64,000 bases of DNA, from assembly GCA_046349855.1 (NCBI GenBank), contig JAXMBM010000004.1, positions 62,001-126,000 of the forward strand, in the 5' to 3' direction. The position numbers and the translations under genes were made by a program. Of this stretch, positions 27,074-35,064 are shown one piece after another; positions within the stretch are counted from its first letter, which is position 1, and every line of letters starts with the position of its first letter. The notes under the pieces are model-generated. The model made no database searches. It saw only the letters and a list, made by a program, of their open reading frames with translations, and had not been told where the DNA came from. This DNA comes from CAIXSC01 sp046349855. GTDB taxonomy: Bacteria > Planctomycetota > Planctomycetia > Pirellulales > Pirellulaceae.

Positions 27074-28267
27074 ATGGTCATGGAGTCTCCCATCTACCTG
27101 GACAACCAGGCGACGACTCGCGTCGATCCCCGCGTGGTCGAGGCGATGCTGCCCTATTTCCTGCAGCATTTCGGCAATGCGGGCAGCGCAAGTCATGCGT
27201 ACGGCTGGCAGGCCCGCGACGCGGTTGACGCCGCTCGGACGGTCGTGGCGGAGAGTCTGGGAGCCAGCCCGCGGGAGATTGTGTTTACCAGCGGAGCCAC
27301 AGAGAGCAACAATCTGGCCATCAAGGGCGTGTGCGAACGACCGCGCCGGCGCGGTAACCACGTGATCAGCGTGGTCAGCGAACATCGCGCCGTCCTCGAC
27401 CCGCTGGCCCGTCTGGGACGTCGCGGATTCACGATGGAACTCCTGCCCGTGCAGCCGCAGACGCACGCGCTGGCCGGCCAACTCGATCTCCAGCGGCTGG
27501 TGGACGCCTTGCGGGCCGACACCCTGCTCGTTTCGGTCATGCTGGTGAACAATGAGATCGGCGTGCTACAGCCGCTGGAGGAAATCAGCGCTCTCTGTCG
27601 GGAGCGAGGCGTGCTGGTGCACTGCGACGCCACGCAGGCGGTCGGCAAACTGCCGGTCGATGTGCGGCGTCTGGGAGTGGATCTGTTGAGTTTCAGTGCC
27701 CACAAGTTTCATGGGCCCAAGGGAGTCGGGGGACTTTATGTGCGGCGCTGCTCGCCGCCACTCCGCCTCGAGCCGCTGTGCGACGGTGGAGGGCAGGAAC
27801 TGGGGTTGCGGAGTGGTACCCTCAATGTGCCCGGCATCGTGGGGCTCGCCACTGCCCTGCAGCTGGCTCTGGCGGAAGGGGAGGCGGAGCGGGCGCGGCT
27901 GAGGCGACTGCGTGATGACCTGTTCGCCGGACTGCAGCGGGAGATTCCCGGAGTGGAACTCAACGGCCCTGCGCTCGATCCCTCCCTCCGCTGGGTGGGT
28001 AATCTGAATTGCCGCTTTGCGTGTGTCGATGGCGAAGCGCTGATGATGAATCTGCCCGACGTGGCCGTGTCGAGTGGCAGTGCCTGCACCTCGACCAATC
28101 CGGAACCAAGCCATGTGCTCCAAGCGCTGGGACTGGACCCCGATCAGGCTCGTTCGAGCCTGCGATTCGGCCTGGGCCGATTCAATACGGCCGATGAGAT
28201 TGCGCGGGCTGTGGAGTCGCTGCGCGACACCGTGCTGCGGTTGCGTCGCCTGTCGAGTCTCGCCTGA
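27074..28267 (+). CDS. Cysteine desulfurase (NifS/IscS family)
   Basis: 397 residues from the ATG at 27074 (27080 is the alternative). This PLP enzyme removes sulfur from cysteine for Fe-S clusters and tRNA thiolation. YLDNQATTRVDPRVVEAM opens the protein. TSGATESNNLAIKG, SVVSEHRAVLDPL, CDATQAVGKLPV and the PLP lysine in SFSAHKFHGPKGVGGLY are all present. The mobile catalytic-Cys loop reads SSGSACTSTNPEPSHVL, which places it in the class I (IscS/NifS) group. No iscU or iscR adjoins; an IscA-type gene lies far away at 56 kb. A frame open upstream to 26903 overlaps the Nudix gene and is rejected. Confidence 0.95.
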   Translation: MVMESPIYLDNQATTRVDPRVVEAMLPYFLQHFGNAGSASHAYGWQARDAVDAARTVVAESLGASPREIVFTSGATESNNLAIKGVCERPRRRGNHVISVVSEHRAVLDPLARLGRRGFTMELLPVQPQTHALAGQLDLQRLVDALRADTLLVSVMLVNNEIGVLQPLEEISALCRERGVLVHCDATQAVGKLPVDVRRLGVDLLSFSAHKFHGPKGVGGLYVRRCSPPLRLEPLCDGGGQELGLRSGTLNVPGIVGLATALQLALAEGEAERARLRRLRDDLFAGLQREIPGVELNGPALDPSLRWVGNLNCRFACVDGEALMMNLPDVAVSSGSACTSTNPEPSHVLQALGLDPDQARSSLRFGLGRFNTADEIARAVESLRDTVLRLRRLSSLA

Positions 28268-28496
28268 AGGGCCGCCTCGGGCCACCTCAGGGGGCCGAAG
28301 TGTGTCATAGGGGGCCGAAGGGAGTCGCAGGGGTTTCGCGGCTCGTCCCCGGTAACTACCGTAAGATCGCACCCTCATGCTCTGCGCGGCAGCCACCTCG
28401 GTTGCCACGGACGCAGGGCGATTCGGCGGTTGTTAACCGTGGCGGTGGTCACGGCGGAACGGTGACTTCGGCAGCGCGACGTGGTGAGGATTCCCC

Positions 28497-29621
28497 ATGA
28501 ACGTAATTCGGGCAACTCGTGAGTACGAAGCGTGGTTGGCGGAGCAGACGTTGATTCACGATGCCGAGTTGGACTACAAGCACGAACGCATGGCGGACGC
28601 GGACGATCCGTTCCCGTTCTTCCGTGGAACCTATTATCGCTGGGCACAACACTGGCAGGACCAGGCGGTCGAGTGCCACGATGCGCCGACGGTGCTCAGC
28701 GTGGGGGATGTGCATGTGGCCAACTTCGGCAACTGGCGCGATGTCGAAGGGCGATTGGTCTGGGGAGTCAGTGATTTCGATGAAGCCGATCGGCTCCCCT
28801 ACACGCACGATCTGGCGCGACTGGCGGCGAGTGCCTGGTGTGCCCGCCGTGCCGCTCGGTGGGACATCAAACCAGCGCGGCTGTGCCGCGCCATTCTCCG
28901 CGGATACCGCCAGCAATTGCAGGCGGGACCTCAACCGTTCGTCCTGGAAGAGCGGCATGAGGCGTTGCGGGAACTGGCCATGGCGGCGGACCGCCAACCC
29001 CGCCGCTTCTGGAAGAAACTTACCGCCATTCTGCAGCAACCGGTAACTCGGCCACCCGCCGAGGCCCGCGAGTTGCTGATGCGATCTTTGCCTGCCGAAC
29101 GCGTGGTGCCCGAGTTTCGTTTTCATGGGCGCGTGGGCATGGGGAGTCTGGGCAAGTCGCGGTTTATCGCGCTGGTCGAGTGGCGCGGAGGCTGGCTGGC
29201 GCGGGAGGCCAAAGCGGTGACAGCTCCTGCCACGGCGTGGCTTGCCGGCGGTCGCCGTCGCGCGACATCGCTGATCGCGACCGCATTACGCACCGCGGTT
29301 CGCTGTCCTGACCCGCACTTCGTGCCGGGTAGCCGCTGGAGTGTCCGCCGACTCGCGCCGCGCTGTTCACGGATTGAACTGGCATCGCTGGGTCGCGTGC
29401 AGGATGCCACGCGGTTGCTGGAGGCCATGGGGGCGGAAGTGGCGAACGTGCACGCGGGGGATGGAGAACGAGTGCCAGAACTGCTCGCGGATCTCGAGCA
29501 GCGTCCCAAAAGGTGGCTGGAGCATGCGGTCCGTCCGCTGCTGCGGCTGCTGCTCGACGACTGGCAGACCTGGGTGGCGAAGTATCGTCCGACGGGTCGC
29601 CGGTCGCGGGACAAAGACTAA
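28497..29621 (+). CDS. DUF2252 family protein
   Basis: 374 residues with no signal peptide. Conserved DUF2252 features are FFRGTYYRWAQHW, the SVGDVHVANFGNW box (His and Asp as in kinase-like phosphotransferase folds), GVSDFDEADRLPYTHDLARLAAS, and REAKAVTAPATAW later on. These recall the aminoglycoside-phosphotransferase/kinase fold, but no activity has been shown for the family to my knowledge. The 3' end is notable because its TAA stop codon forms one side of an apparent 3-base target duplication of the repeat element that follows. The 229 bases before the gene contain two copies of GGGGGCCGAAG at 28290-28320 and nothing else recognisable. Confidence 0.85.
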   Translation: MNVIRATREYEAWLAEQTLIHDAELDYKHERMADADDPFPFFRGTYYRWAQHWQDQAVECHDAPTVLSVGDVHVANFGNWRDVEGRLVWGVSDFDEADRLPYTHDLARLAASAWCARRAARWDIKPARLCRAILRGYRQQLQAGPQPFVLEERHEALRELAMAADRQPRRFWKKLTAILQQPVTRPPAEARELLMRSLPAERVVPEFRFHGRVGMGSLGKSRFIALVEWRGGWLAREAKAVTAPATAWLAGGRRRATSLIATALRTAVRCPDPHFVPGSRWSVRRLAPRCSRIELASLGRVQDATRLLEAMGAEVANVHAGDGERVPELLADLEQRPKRWLEHAVRPLLRLLLDDWQTWVAKYRPTGRRSRDKD

Positions 29622-29809
29622 TTGGACAGCGGCAGGTTGTCATTGTCATTGTCATTGTCGTGGATCGCTCCGCGATCCAACGTCCGGCCACAGGGCCGTT
29701 CGATCGCGGAGCGATCCACGAGTCGCCCCGCATTGCCAGAATCCACGCCAAGTCGCACCCCAATGAGCACTTCACACTGCCTGAAGCCGGAGAGCCCGGC
29801 GCTGTCCAA
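29622..29809 (+). mobile_element. MITE-like palindromic element, copy 1 (full length)
   Basis: A 188-base non-coding element. Its ends are inverted: TTGGACAGCG at 29622-29631 and CGCTGTCCAA at 29800-29809. Compared with the left-end consensus of the other copies (TTGGACAGCGCCAGG), the right end matches at 14 of 15 bases. TAA flanks it on both sides (29619-29621 and 29810-29812), an apparent 3-base target duplication whose left copy is the stop codon of the DUF2252 gene. Inside, a perfect 20-base inverted repeat (29658-29677 with 29702-29721) encloses a 24-base loop, and each arm is itself a small hairpin (GGATCGC-TCC-GCGATCC). A TCATTG unit is expanded to three tandem copies at 29640-29657. 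No transposase is encoded. Related copies lie at 52625-52761 and 58337-58423. Confidence 0.6.
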
Positions 29810-29812
29810 TAA

Positions 29813-30040
29813 CGGTTCCGTCCGACTGCCGGGGCCCGTCGTCGAGCGCGAGCTGTCAGTTGATCATTCGCCTTGAAAATCGGGTGTTTCTCCGCGCCGG
29901 CTCCACCCGGCTGATGCCCCCAGCGGATGCCCCCCAGCGGATGCCCGCAGCGGATGCCCACCAGCGGATGCCCCCCGGCGGATGCCCGCAGTTCTCGGCG
30001 CGAGCATCCGCCCTGCCGGCCCAGCTCGCGATTTCCGCCT
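29813..30040 (+). other. Intergenic stretch between the MITE-like element and the receiver gene promoter
   Basis: No gene is seen. The stretch contains the minisatellite at 29913-29991, followed by an inverted unit (GAGCATCCGC at 30002-30011). The receiver promoter lies immediately after it. Confidence 0.5.
29913..29991 (+). repeat. 13-14 bp tandem repeat (GATGCCCNCAGCG)
   Basis: Six head-to-tail units of the form GATGCCC-(C/A/G)-C-(A/G)GCG, alternating between 13 and 14 bases and slightly diverged, with the last unit truncated. The array is intergenic, 50 bases before the promoter of the receiver gene. Confidence 0.85.
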
Positions 30041-30069
30041 TTGACAGTGGGCGGCCGGAACGCTATTCT
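30041..30069 (+). promoter_or_regulatory. Promoter of the receiver-domain gene
   Basis: A perfect TTGACA and a TATTCT are separated by 17 bases. Initiation near 30076 would leave a leader of about 65 bases before the GTG at 30141. Confidence 0.6.
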
Positions 30070-30140
30070 CCGCGCGACACACGAGAGGTCGGCGCGGGGG
30101 GAACCGTGTTGGCCTGACGTGCCTGCCTGGAGAACATCGC

Positions 30141-30560
30141 GTGCCCACCTCGCTTCTGCACCCCGCGGAAACTCCTGTCCAGCCGTGTCCAGCACCGCGC
30201 AAGCGGGCCCTGATCGTGGACGAATCGCGGGAATGCCGAGACGTGCTGCGAGCGGCGCTCGAGCGGCGTGGCTGGGAAATCTGGGATGCTCCTGGTGCGG
30301 AGCAAGGGCTGGATCTGGCTCGCCGCTGCCATCCCGACGTCATTGTGCTGGATGCGGAGACCGCGCCGCGGGACGCGGAAGAGCAGCAGGTCGCGTGCGC
30401 AGCGGCTTATGAGAAGTCGACCCCTTCCCTGGTGATCCTCGGCGACTGGCAGGCGGCCCGCGCGTCGCACGTTCGTTCCCAGGTTGTCGAAAAGCCCTAC
30501 CATTTTGCTCCTCTCGTCGGTTTGATCGAAGAACTGATGCAGGGGCGCCGTGCGGCGTAA
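30141..30560 (+). CDS. Single-domain response-regulator receiver protein, divergent
   Basis: 139 residues, starting at a GTG with GGAG eight bases upstream. A 25-residue N-terminal extension precedes a receiver domain: ALIVDESRE gives the acidic pair, DVIVLDAETAPRD the likely phospho-Asp, and VVEKPYHF the conserved Lys-Pro. The Thr/Ser position that normally follows strand 4 is replaced by Gly (LVILGDW), so signalling may be altered. There is no output domain. It precedes an FHA-GAF histidine kinase by 177 bases on the same strand, so the two may form a phosphorelay; this is inferred from adjacency only. Confidence 0.75.
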   Translation: MPTSLLHPAETPVQPCPAPRKRALIVDESRECRDVLRAALERRGWEIWDAPGAEQGLDLARRCHPDVIVLDAETAPRDAEEQQVACAAAYEKSTPSLVILGDWQAARASHVRSQVVEKPYHFAPLVGLIEELMQGRRAA

Positions 30561-30663
30561 GGATGTCTCGTTCCGCTGGTGGGTGACTGCGGAGTGGTGC
30601 CGGTGACACTCGCGCGGGGCCCCACTTGTGACATGCCGCCACGGATGGCAGACTGTGGGGCAG

Positions 30664-30680
30664 CGTCGTCAGGGACGACG
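30664..30680 (+). terminator. Hairpin between receiver and histidine kinase genes
   Basis: A perfect 7-bp stem (CGTCGTC / GACGACG) with an AGG loop, without a T-run, stands 104 bases after the receiver stop codon. It may attenuate read-through into the kinase gene. Confidence 0.25.
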
Positions 30681-30737
30681 TCTCAACGGACCGGGGACTG
30701 ATTCCGCACTGACGGGACGCGCGACATACGGACCACG

Positions 30738-32435
30738 ATGGCTTCGCTGTTCGTCATTCAAGGACGCGATCAGGGTAAACGCTTCGAATTGCTCGATGCG
30801 GCGTCGTCGTTGGGGCGTGAAAACTCCAACGCGATCCAGCTCCACGATTCCGAAGTTTCGCGGCGGCATGCCGAATTGCGGCGGGAGGAGAGCGGTTTCA
30901 CGCTCGTCGATCTGCACAGTTCCAACGGGACGTTTGTCAACAACGAACGGATCGAGGAGCGGGTCCTGCAGAGCGGTGATCGCGTCCAACTCGGTCGCAC
31001 GCTGATGATCTTCACCGACATCGAGGATCAATCGTCGAACGTCATCGATGACGTTGACATCGTCTCCCAGCAGGTCACGCCGGGGGGCTCACGCATCGTC
31101 AAGGCGATTGGTGATGGCGACGAGCCGCAGGCACTGCTCGACTCGGATCTGGCCGAAAGCCCCTGGCTGGCACGCGCCCGCAGCAACCTCCAGATCATGT
31201 ATCGCACCGCGCTGGCGGTCAGCCATACGCTGGACATCGATCAGTTGCTGCAGCGGATTTTGGAACTGATTTTCGAGTGGGTTGAGGCGGACCGCGGCTG
31301 CATCATGCTGATGAATGCCGATACCGAGGAACTCGAGCCCAAGGCCCGGCGGAATCGCAAGGGGCTGCGCGGCGACGAAAAGATGGAGATCAGCCGCACG
31401 ATCCTCGACTATGTGCTGCAACGCAAGGAGGGGGTGGTCACCAGCGACGCTCGCGAGGATGACCGCTGGGAGGCGGCGGGCAGCATCGTCAAACTGGGGG
31501 TTCGCGAGGCCATCTGCGTGCCGATGCAGGGACGGTACGGCATCGTGGGCGTCATTTACATCGATACCTATACGCCTCCCGGACGGTTCGTCCAGCGGCA
31601 CGTCACCAAGTTCACCGAAGAGCATCTCAAGTTGATGGTGGCGATCGGCCATCAGGCGGCGCTGGCCGTCGAAGACACCTCCTACTATTCGGCCATGGTG
31701 CAGGCCGAACGGCTGGCCGCCGTCGGTCAGACCATCGCTACCCTGTCGCATCACATCAAGAATATTCTCCAGGGAATTCGCGGCGGGAGTTACCTGATTG
31801 ACGAAGGGTTGAAGGCGAGCGAAACCGAACTGATCCACAAGGGCTGGCGGATCGTGGAAAAGAACCAGGAACGCATCTCCAGCCTGGTGCTCGACATGCT
31901 CACGTTCAGCAAGGAGCGCGAGCCGGAACTGGTGCCCGCGTCGATTCAGGAGGTGGTCGCCGATGTGGTGGAACTGATGCAGGTGCGGGCGCGCGAGGCT
32001 CGGGTGGTGCTGGAACTGCAAAACGATCCCGCCATCCCCGTGCTGGTGTTTGATCCCGACGGCTTGCACCGCGCCATCCTCAATGTGGTCACCAATGCCA
32101 TCGATGCCTGCGAAAAACGCGAGCAGGGGCGCGTGCTGGTGCTGACCGAATACGCCACCGATAAGGGCGTGTTGCGTGTGCATGTCGCCGACAACGGCGA
32201 GGGCATCGAGGCGGCCGATCTGGGAAAGATCTTCTCCGTGTTTGAATCCCGCAAGGGGAGTCGGGGCACCGGCCTTGGGCTTCCGGTGAGCCAGAAGATT
32301 CTGCGCGAGCATGGCGGCGACATCTTTGTCGAAAGTACCGTCGGTGTGGGGAGCCGCTTTACGCTCGAATTCCCCGCCGTCGAACCCGCACCGCCCACGG
32401 TCGATCCTCCCACGCTCACGGACGATCGGGAGTGA
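30738..32435 (+). CDS. FHA-GAF sensor histidine kinase
   Basis: 565 residues, cytoplasmic, no membrane helix. An FHA domain (residues about 5-92; SLGRENSNAIQL, SEVSRRHAEL, SSNGTFVNNERI) would bind phosphothreonine peptides. A GAF domain follows (about 150-300; DRGCIMLMNADTEELEP). The histidine kinase core has the H box LSHHIKNILQGIRGG, then N box NVVTNAIDACEK, G1 DNGEGI and G2 GTGLGLPVS. The HHxKN type H box places it in the HPK4 group. Phosphothreonine recognition hints at cross-talk with Ser/Thr kinases such as the GYF kinase at 61 kb. Its last 20 bases overlap the end of the convergent ApbE fusion gene. Confidence 0.92.
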   Translation: MASLFVIQGRDQGKRFELLDAASSLGRENSNAIQLHDSEVSRRHAELRREESGFTLVDLHSSNGTFVNNERIEERVLQSGDRVQLGRTLMIFTDIEDQSSNVIDDVDIVSQQVTPGGSRIVKAIGDGDEPQALLDSDLAESPWLARARSNLQIMYRTALAVSHTLDIDQLLQRILELIFEWVEADRGCIMLMNADTEELEPKARRNRKGLRGDEKMEISRTILDYVLQRKEGVVTSDAREDDRWEAAGSIVKLGVREAICVPMQGRYGIVGVIYIDTYTPPGRFVQRHVTKFTEEHLKLMVAIGHQAALAVEDTSYYSAMVQAERLAAVGQTIATLSHHIKNILQGIRGGSYLIDEGLKASETELIHKGWRIVEKNQERISSLVLDMLTFSKEREPELVPASIQEVVADVVELMQVRAREARVVLELQNDPAIPVLVFDPDGLHRAILNVVTNAIDACEKREQGRVLVLTEYATDKGVLRVHVADNGEGIEAADLGKIFSVFESRKGSRGTGLGLPVSQKILREHGGDIFVESTVGVGSRFTLEFPAVEPAPPTVDPPTLTDDRE

Positions 32436-35049
32436 CGTCGTCCGTTTCATAGATGACGGTCACGCCTTGCTCTTGCGCCAGTCGGGAGCCGTCGGCCGGT
32501 CCGATCGCCAGCAAGGCCGTTGCCCAGGCGTCAGCCTCCAGCGCCGTCGGGGCCACGACGGCACAGAGTTCCGCGGAGACGGGATACGGCTGACCGGTCC
32601 GTGGTGAGATCAGATGGTGCGCGAATCGTGCGTGCTCCGTGCCCGCCGCTCGACGCGAACGGTACACACCGCTGGTCGCCAGACCGGCGTTTTCCAGTCG
32701 CAAAGTGCGCAGGGGCCGCGAGGGATCCCACGGGTTTTCGATCGCCACCGTCCAGACCCCCTGCGCCAGCAACTCGCCCCCGACGTTGATGAGAAACTCC
32801 TGGTATCCCTGGGCGCGAAGTTGGGCGGCCAGCTGGTCGGCCGCATAGCCTTGGAGCAACGATCCGAGGTCCAGGGAGAGCTGGGGATGCAGCTTGCGGA
32901 GGGTGCCGGCGGTCGAATCGACACGCAGCTTCTCCCAGCCGACGGCCTCGAGCAATTCGGCCAACTCGGCGTCGGACGGGGGGACGGCGCGCGGCCCGCG
33001 CGGACCAAATCCCCAGGCGTCGATCAGCGGGGCCACCGTGATGTCGTACGCTCCGTCGGTCCGCTGGCTGATCTGTTGTGCCTGCTGCACGAGGCGCAGG
33101 AGTTCGGCCGGCTGCTCGACGTCCAAAATGGTCTCACTGGAGTTGAACTGCGCGGTCGCCGACTCGGGACGCCAGTGAGACAGCAGGCTCTCGATGCGTT
33201 CCAGTTCGGTACGTGCGGCCACGCCGACTCCGGGATCGGTCACGGGGGCGCGGAAACGGATGGACCACGTCGTGCCAAAGGCCCTGCCCTGCAGTTGGTT
33301 GGGCGAGTTGTCTGCCGTCGGATCGGTCGCCTGAGGGAACGCCGATGGGGAGCTGGTCGCGGGAGACGCTGGCCAACAGGCCGCTGCCACGGCGGCGAGG
33401 GCCACGCATCCGGCGGTCGCGTCACGCCACCGCCAGCGATCCAGGCTGCCGCCGCCACGAACGAACTTGAGCAGTGCGCCGGTCGGACAGCCGAAGCGGC
33501 AATAGGCGTGCGGTACCACCAGGGATGCTGCCAGTCCCGTCAGTGCAACCACCGCCGACACGGTGGCCGCCGCGCCGAGCACCCAGGCGTCGAACGGTTC
33601 CAGCCAGGTCAAATCGAACTGGGGGCGGACGATCGCCAGGGCCGCGCCACCTACCAGCAGGAGGGCGGGCAGGCGACTGAGAACCTGCTGCACGCGCGGC
33701 GGGAGGGGCACATGGAGACGGCGCCAGCGCCCGAGCCAGAACTGAGCGGCTCCGTGCGGACAGATGCGCTGGCAGTACACCGGCTGACGCGTCGTCCAGG
33801 GGACGAGCAACGCCACGGCCACCAGCGCGATTGTGGCGGGGGCCGTACCGGCGGGAATCCCCTGACGTGCCCAGCCAGCCAGCAGCGCGAGCGAAACCAG
33901 ATCTCCCAGCCAGGCGGCGAAGACCAGTACCAGCACCGCATTCCAGATCCAGCGAAGCGTGCGGTGGGAGCGCAGACGACTGAACGTGAGCAGCAAGGCG
34001 ATCACCAGGATGCTCAACAGACTGGCGGTCGACAGCACGTCCGGCCCACTCGCTGTCCGGACCGTGGTCGAGGTCACGAACGGGTCGGCCGCGAAGCGAC
34101 GTCGGAGGCCGTCCGCCACCGCGTAGCTCGTCTGCGTGGCTCCGGAAACCCCTTCGATACCGGCCGCCTGAAAATCGAGTACGGCCCAGTTCGCGACACT
34201 GCGGCCGGCGAGCGAACGGAAGAACGCGTCATCCGCTCGCACCCGCTCGACGTATTCCGGCGTGTCATAACTGGATCGCAGGGCGACGCCTGTCACCGTC
34301 GCGCCGTCGGTGGCGATGGCGACCAGAGATTCGCTCGGGCCACGATAACCTCGGTTGTGGTCGGCGTGGGGCGACGTGCGAACGATGAACCCGCACGGTC
34401 GACCCTGGGCGTCGTCGATGCGTAACCAGCCGGGACGTTCGGCCGTCATCTCCCAATGCGCTGCCGCGGGAATCAGTCGTCGAACTTCGGCCCACGTCAA
34501 TGGCTGGGGAAACCGTCGCGCCGTGGTCTCACCCGTGAGACGACGCTCGACACCTTCGATGATCGCCAGGCTGGTGAGGGTCGAGCCGCTGATGGCGTCG
34601 GGCTGGGGCGGTGGATCCGTGCGTGGAATCCAACCCGTGAGCTGCGTCCAGAAGCGCGTCGCCCGCTCGACTGCCGCCACGTGGGCGGGCGTGTCACCGC
34701 TCGACAACAGCCGGGCGTAGACGACTCGACCATCACGATCCAGGGCCAAGAGCGTATTGCTGGGACCCGTATAGCCGACCACCGTGTCGCTCAGAGGAGC
34801 CGTCGTGAGCAGATATCCCAGGAGCTCGTCCTGGTCATTCCAGACCGAACGTCCTCCCTCGGGAGCGCGGAGCGTCGAGAAACGCGCGGCCTGAGGAAAG
34901 ATCCGCCGGGCTTCCGCCAAAGTCACGCTGAAGGGGGAAGGGCGAGCGAGCGGCGCCGACGAGCGGCTTAACGCCCAGGCGACGGTCGCCAGAACGGCCA
35001 ACCGATAAACGCGGGGAAGCCACGACCGCAGCCCGGCACCAACTGTCAT
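32416..35049 (-). CDS. Fusion of two FMN-binding domains, NosR-like membrane core and ApbE flavinyltransferase
   Basis: 877 residues. A membrane helix (about 12-30) is followed by two FMN-binding (NqrC/RnfG-type) domains whose acceptor motifs are ISGST (Thr157) and VSGAT (Thr305). Membrane helices between about 340 and 515 then carry two NosR-type cysteine motifs, CQRICP (426-431) and CRFGCP (517-522). A third region (about 585-870) is a complete ApbE/Ftp domain: GTTWSIRF, TDGAYDITVAPLIDAWGFG, INVGGELLA, HHLISPRTGQPYP and ALEADAWATALLAIGP. ApbE attaches FMN from FAD to Thr of such motifs. The protein thus seems to carry both substrate and modifying enzyme, and would move electrons across the membrane. 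It starts 15 bases after the FAD oxidoreductase gene. Confidence 0.88.
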   Translation of the reverse strand: MTVGAGLRSWLPRVYRLAVLATVAWALSRSSAPLARPSPFSVTLAEARRIFPQAARFSTLRAPEGGRSVWNDQDELLGYLLTTAPLSDTVVGYTGPSNTLLALDRDGRVVYARLLSSGDTPAHVAAVERATRFWTQLTGWIPRTDPPPQPDAISGSTLTSLAIIEGVERRLTGETTARRFPQPLTWAEVRRLIPAAAHWEMTAERPGWLRIDDAQGRPCGFIVRTSPHADHNRGYRGPSESLVAIATDGATVTGVALRSSYDTPEYVERVRADDAFFRSLAGRSVANWAVLDFQAAGIEGVSGATQTSYAVADGLRRRFAADPFVTSTTVRTASGPDVLSTASLLSILVIALLLTFSRLRSHRTLRWIWNAVLVLVFAAWLGDLVSLALLAGWARQGIPAGTAPATIALVAVALLVPWTTRQPVYCQRICPHGAAQFWLGRWRRLHVPLPPRVQQVLSRLPALLLVGGAALAIVRPQFDLTWLEPFDAWVLGAAATVSAVVALTGLAASLVVPHAYCRFGCPTGALLKFVRGGGSLDRWRWRDATAGCVALAAVAAACWPASPATSSPSAFPQATDPTADNSPNQLQGRAFGTTWSIRFRAPVTDPGVGVAARTELERIESLLSHWRPESATAQFNSSETILDVEQPAELLRLVQQAQQISQRTDGAYDITVAPLIDAWGFGPRGPRAVPPSDAELAELLEAVGWEKLRVDSTAGTLRKLHPQLSLDLGSLLQGYAADQLAAQLRAQGYQEFLINVGGELLAQGVWTVAIENPWDPSRPLRTLRLENAGLATSGVYRSRRAAGTEHARFAHHLISPRTGQPYPVSAELCAVVAPTALEADAWATALLAIGPADGSRLAQEQGVTVIYETDDVTPDRP

Positions 35050-35064
35050 GGGAGGAGGCCAGGA

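Noticed and set aside
28290..28320. Two copies of GGGGGCCGAAG before the DUF2252 gene
   Set aside because: Only two units and no structure or context that suggests a regulatory site; mentioned under the gene and not called as a feature.
29622..30040. Possible CRISPR-like array
   Set aside because: The units at 29913-29991 are 13-14 bases with no spacers of constant length, so this is a minisatellite, and the palindromic element is a single copy at this place.
31089..32450. 453-codon open frame on the minus strand
   Set aside because: Antisense to the FHA-GAF histidine kinase, whose domains are all in the plus frame.
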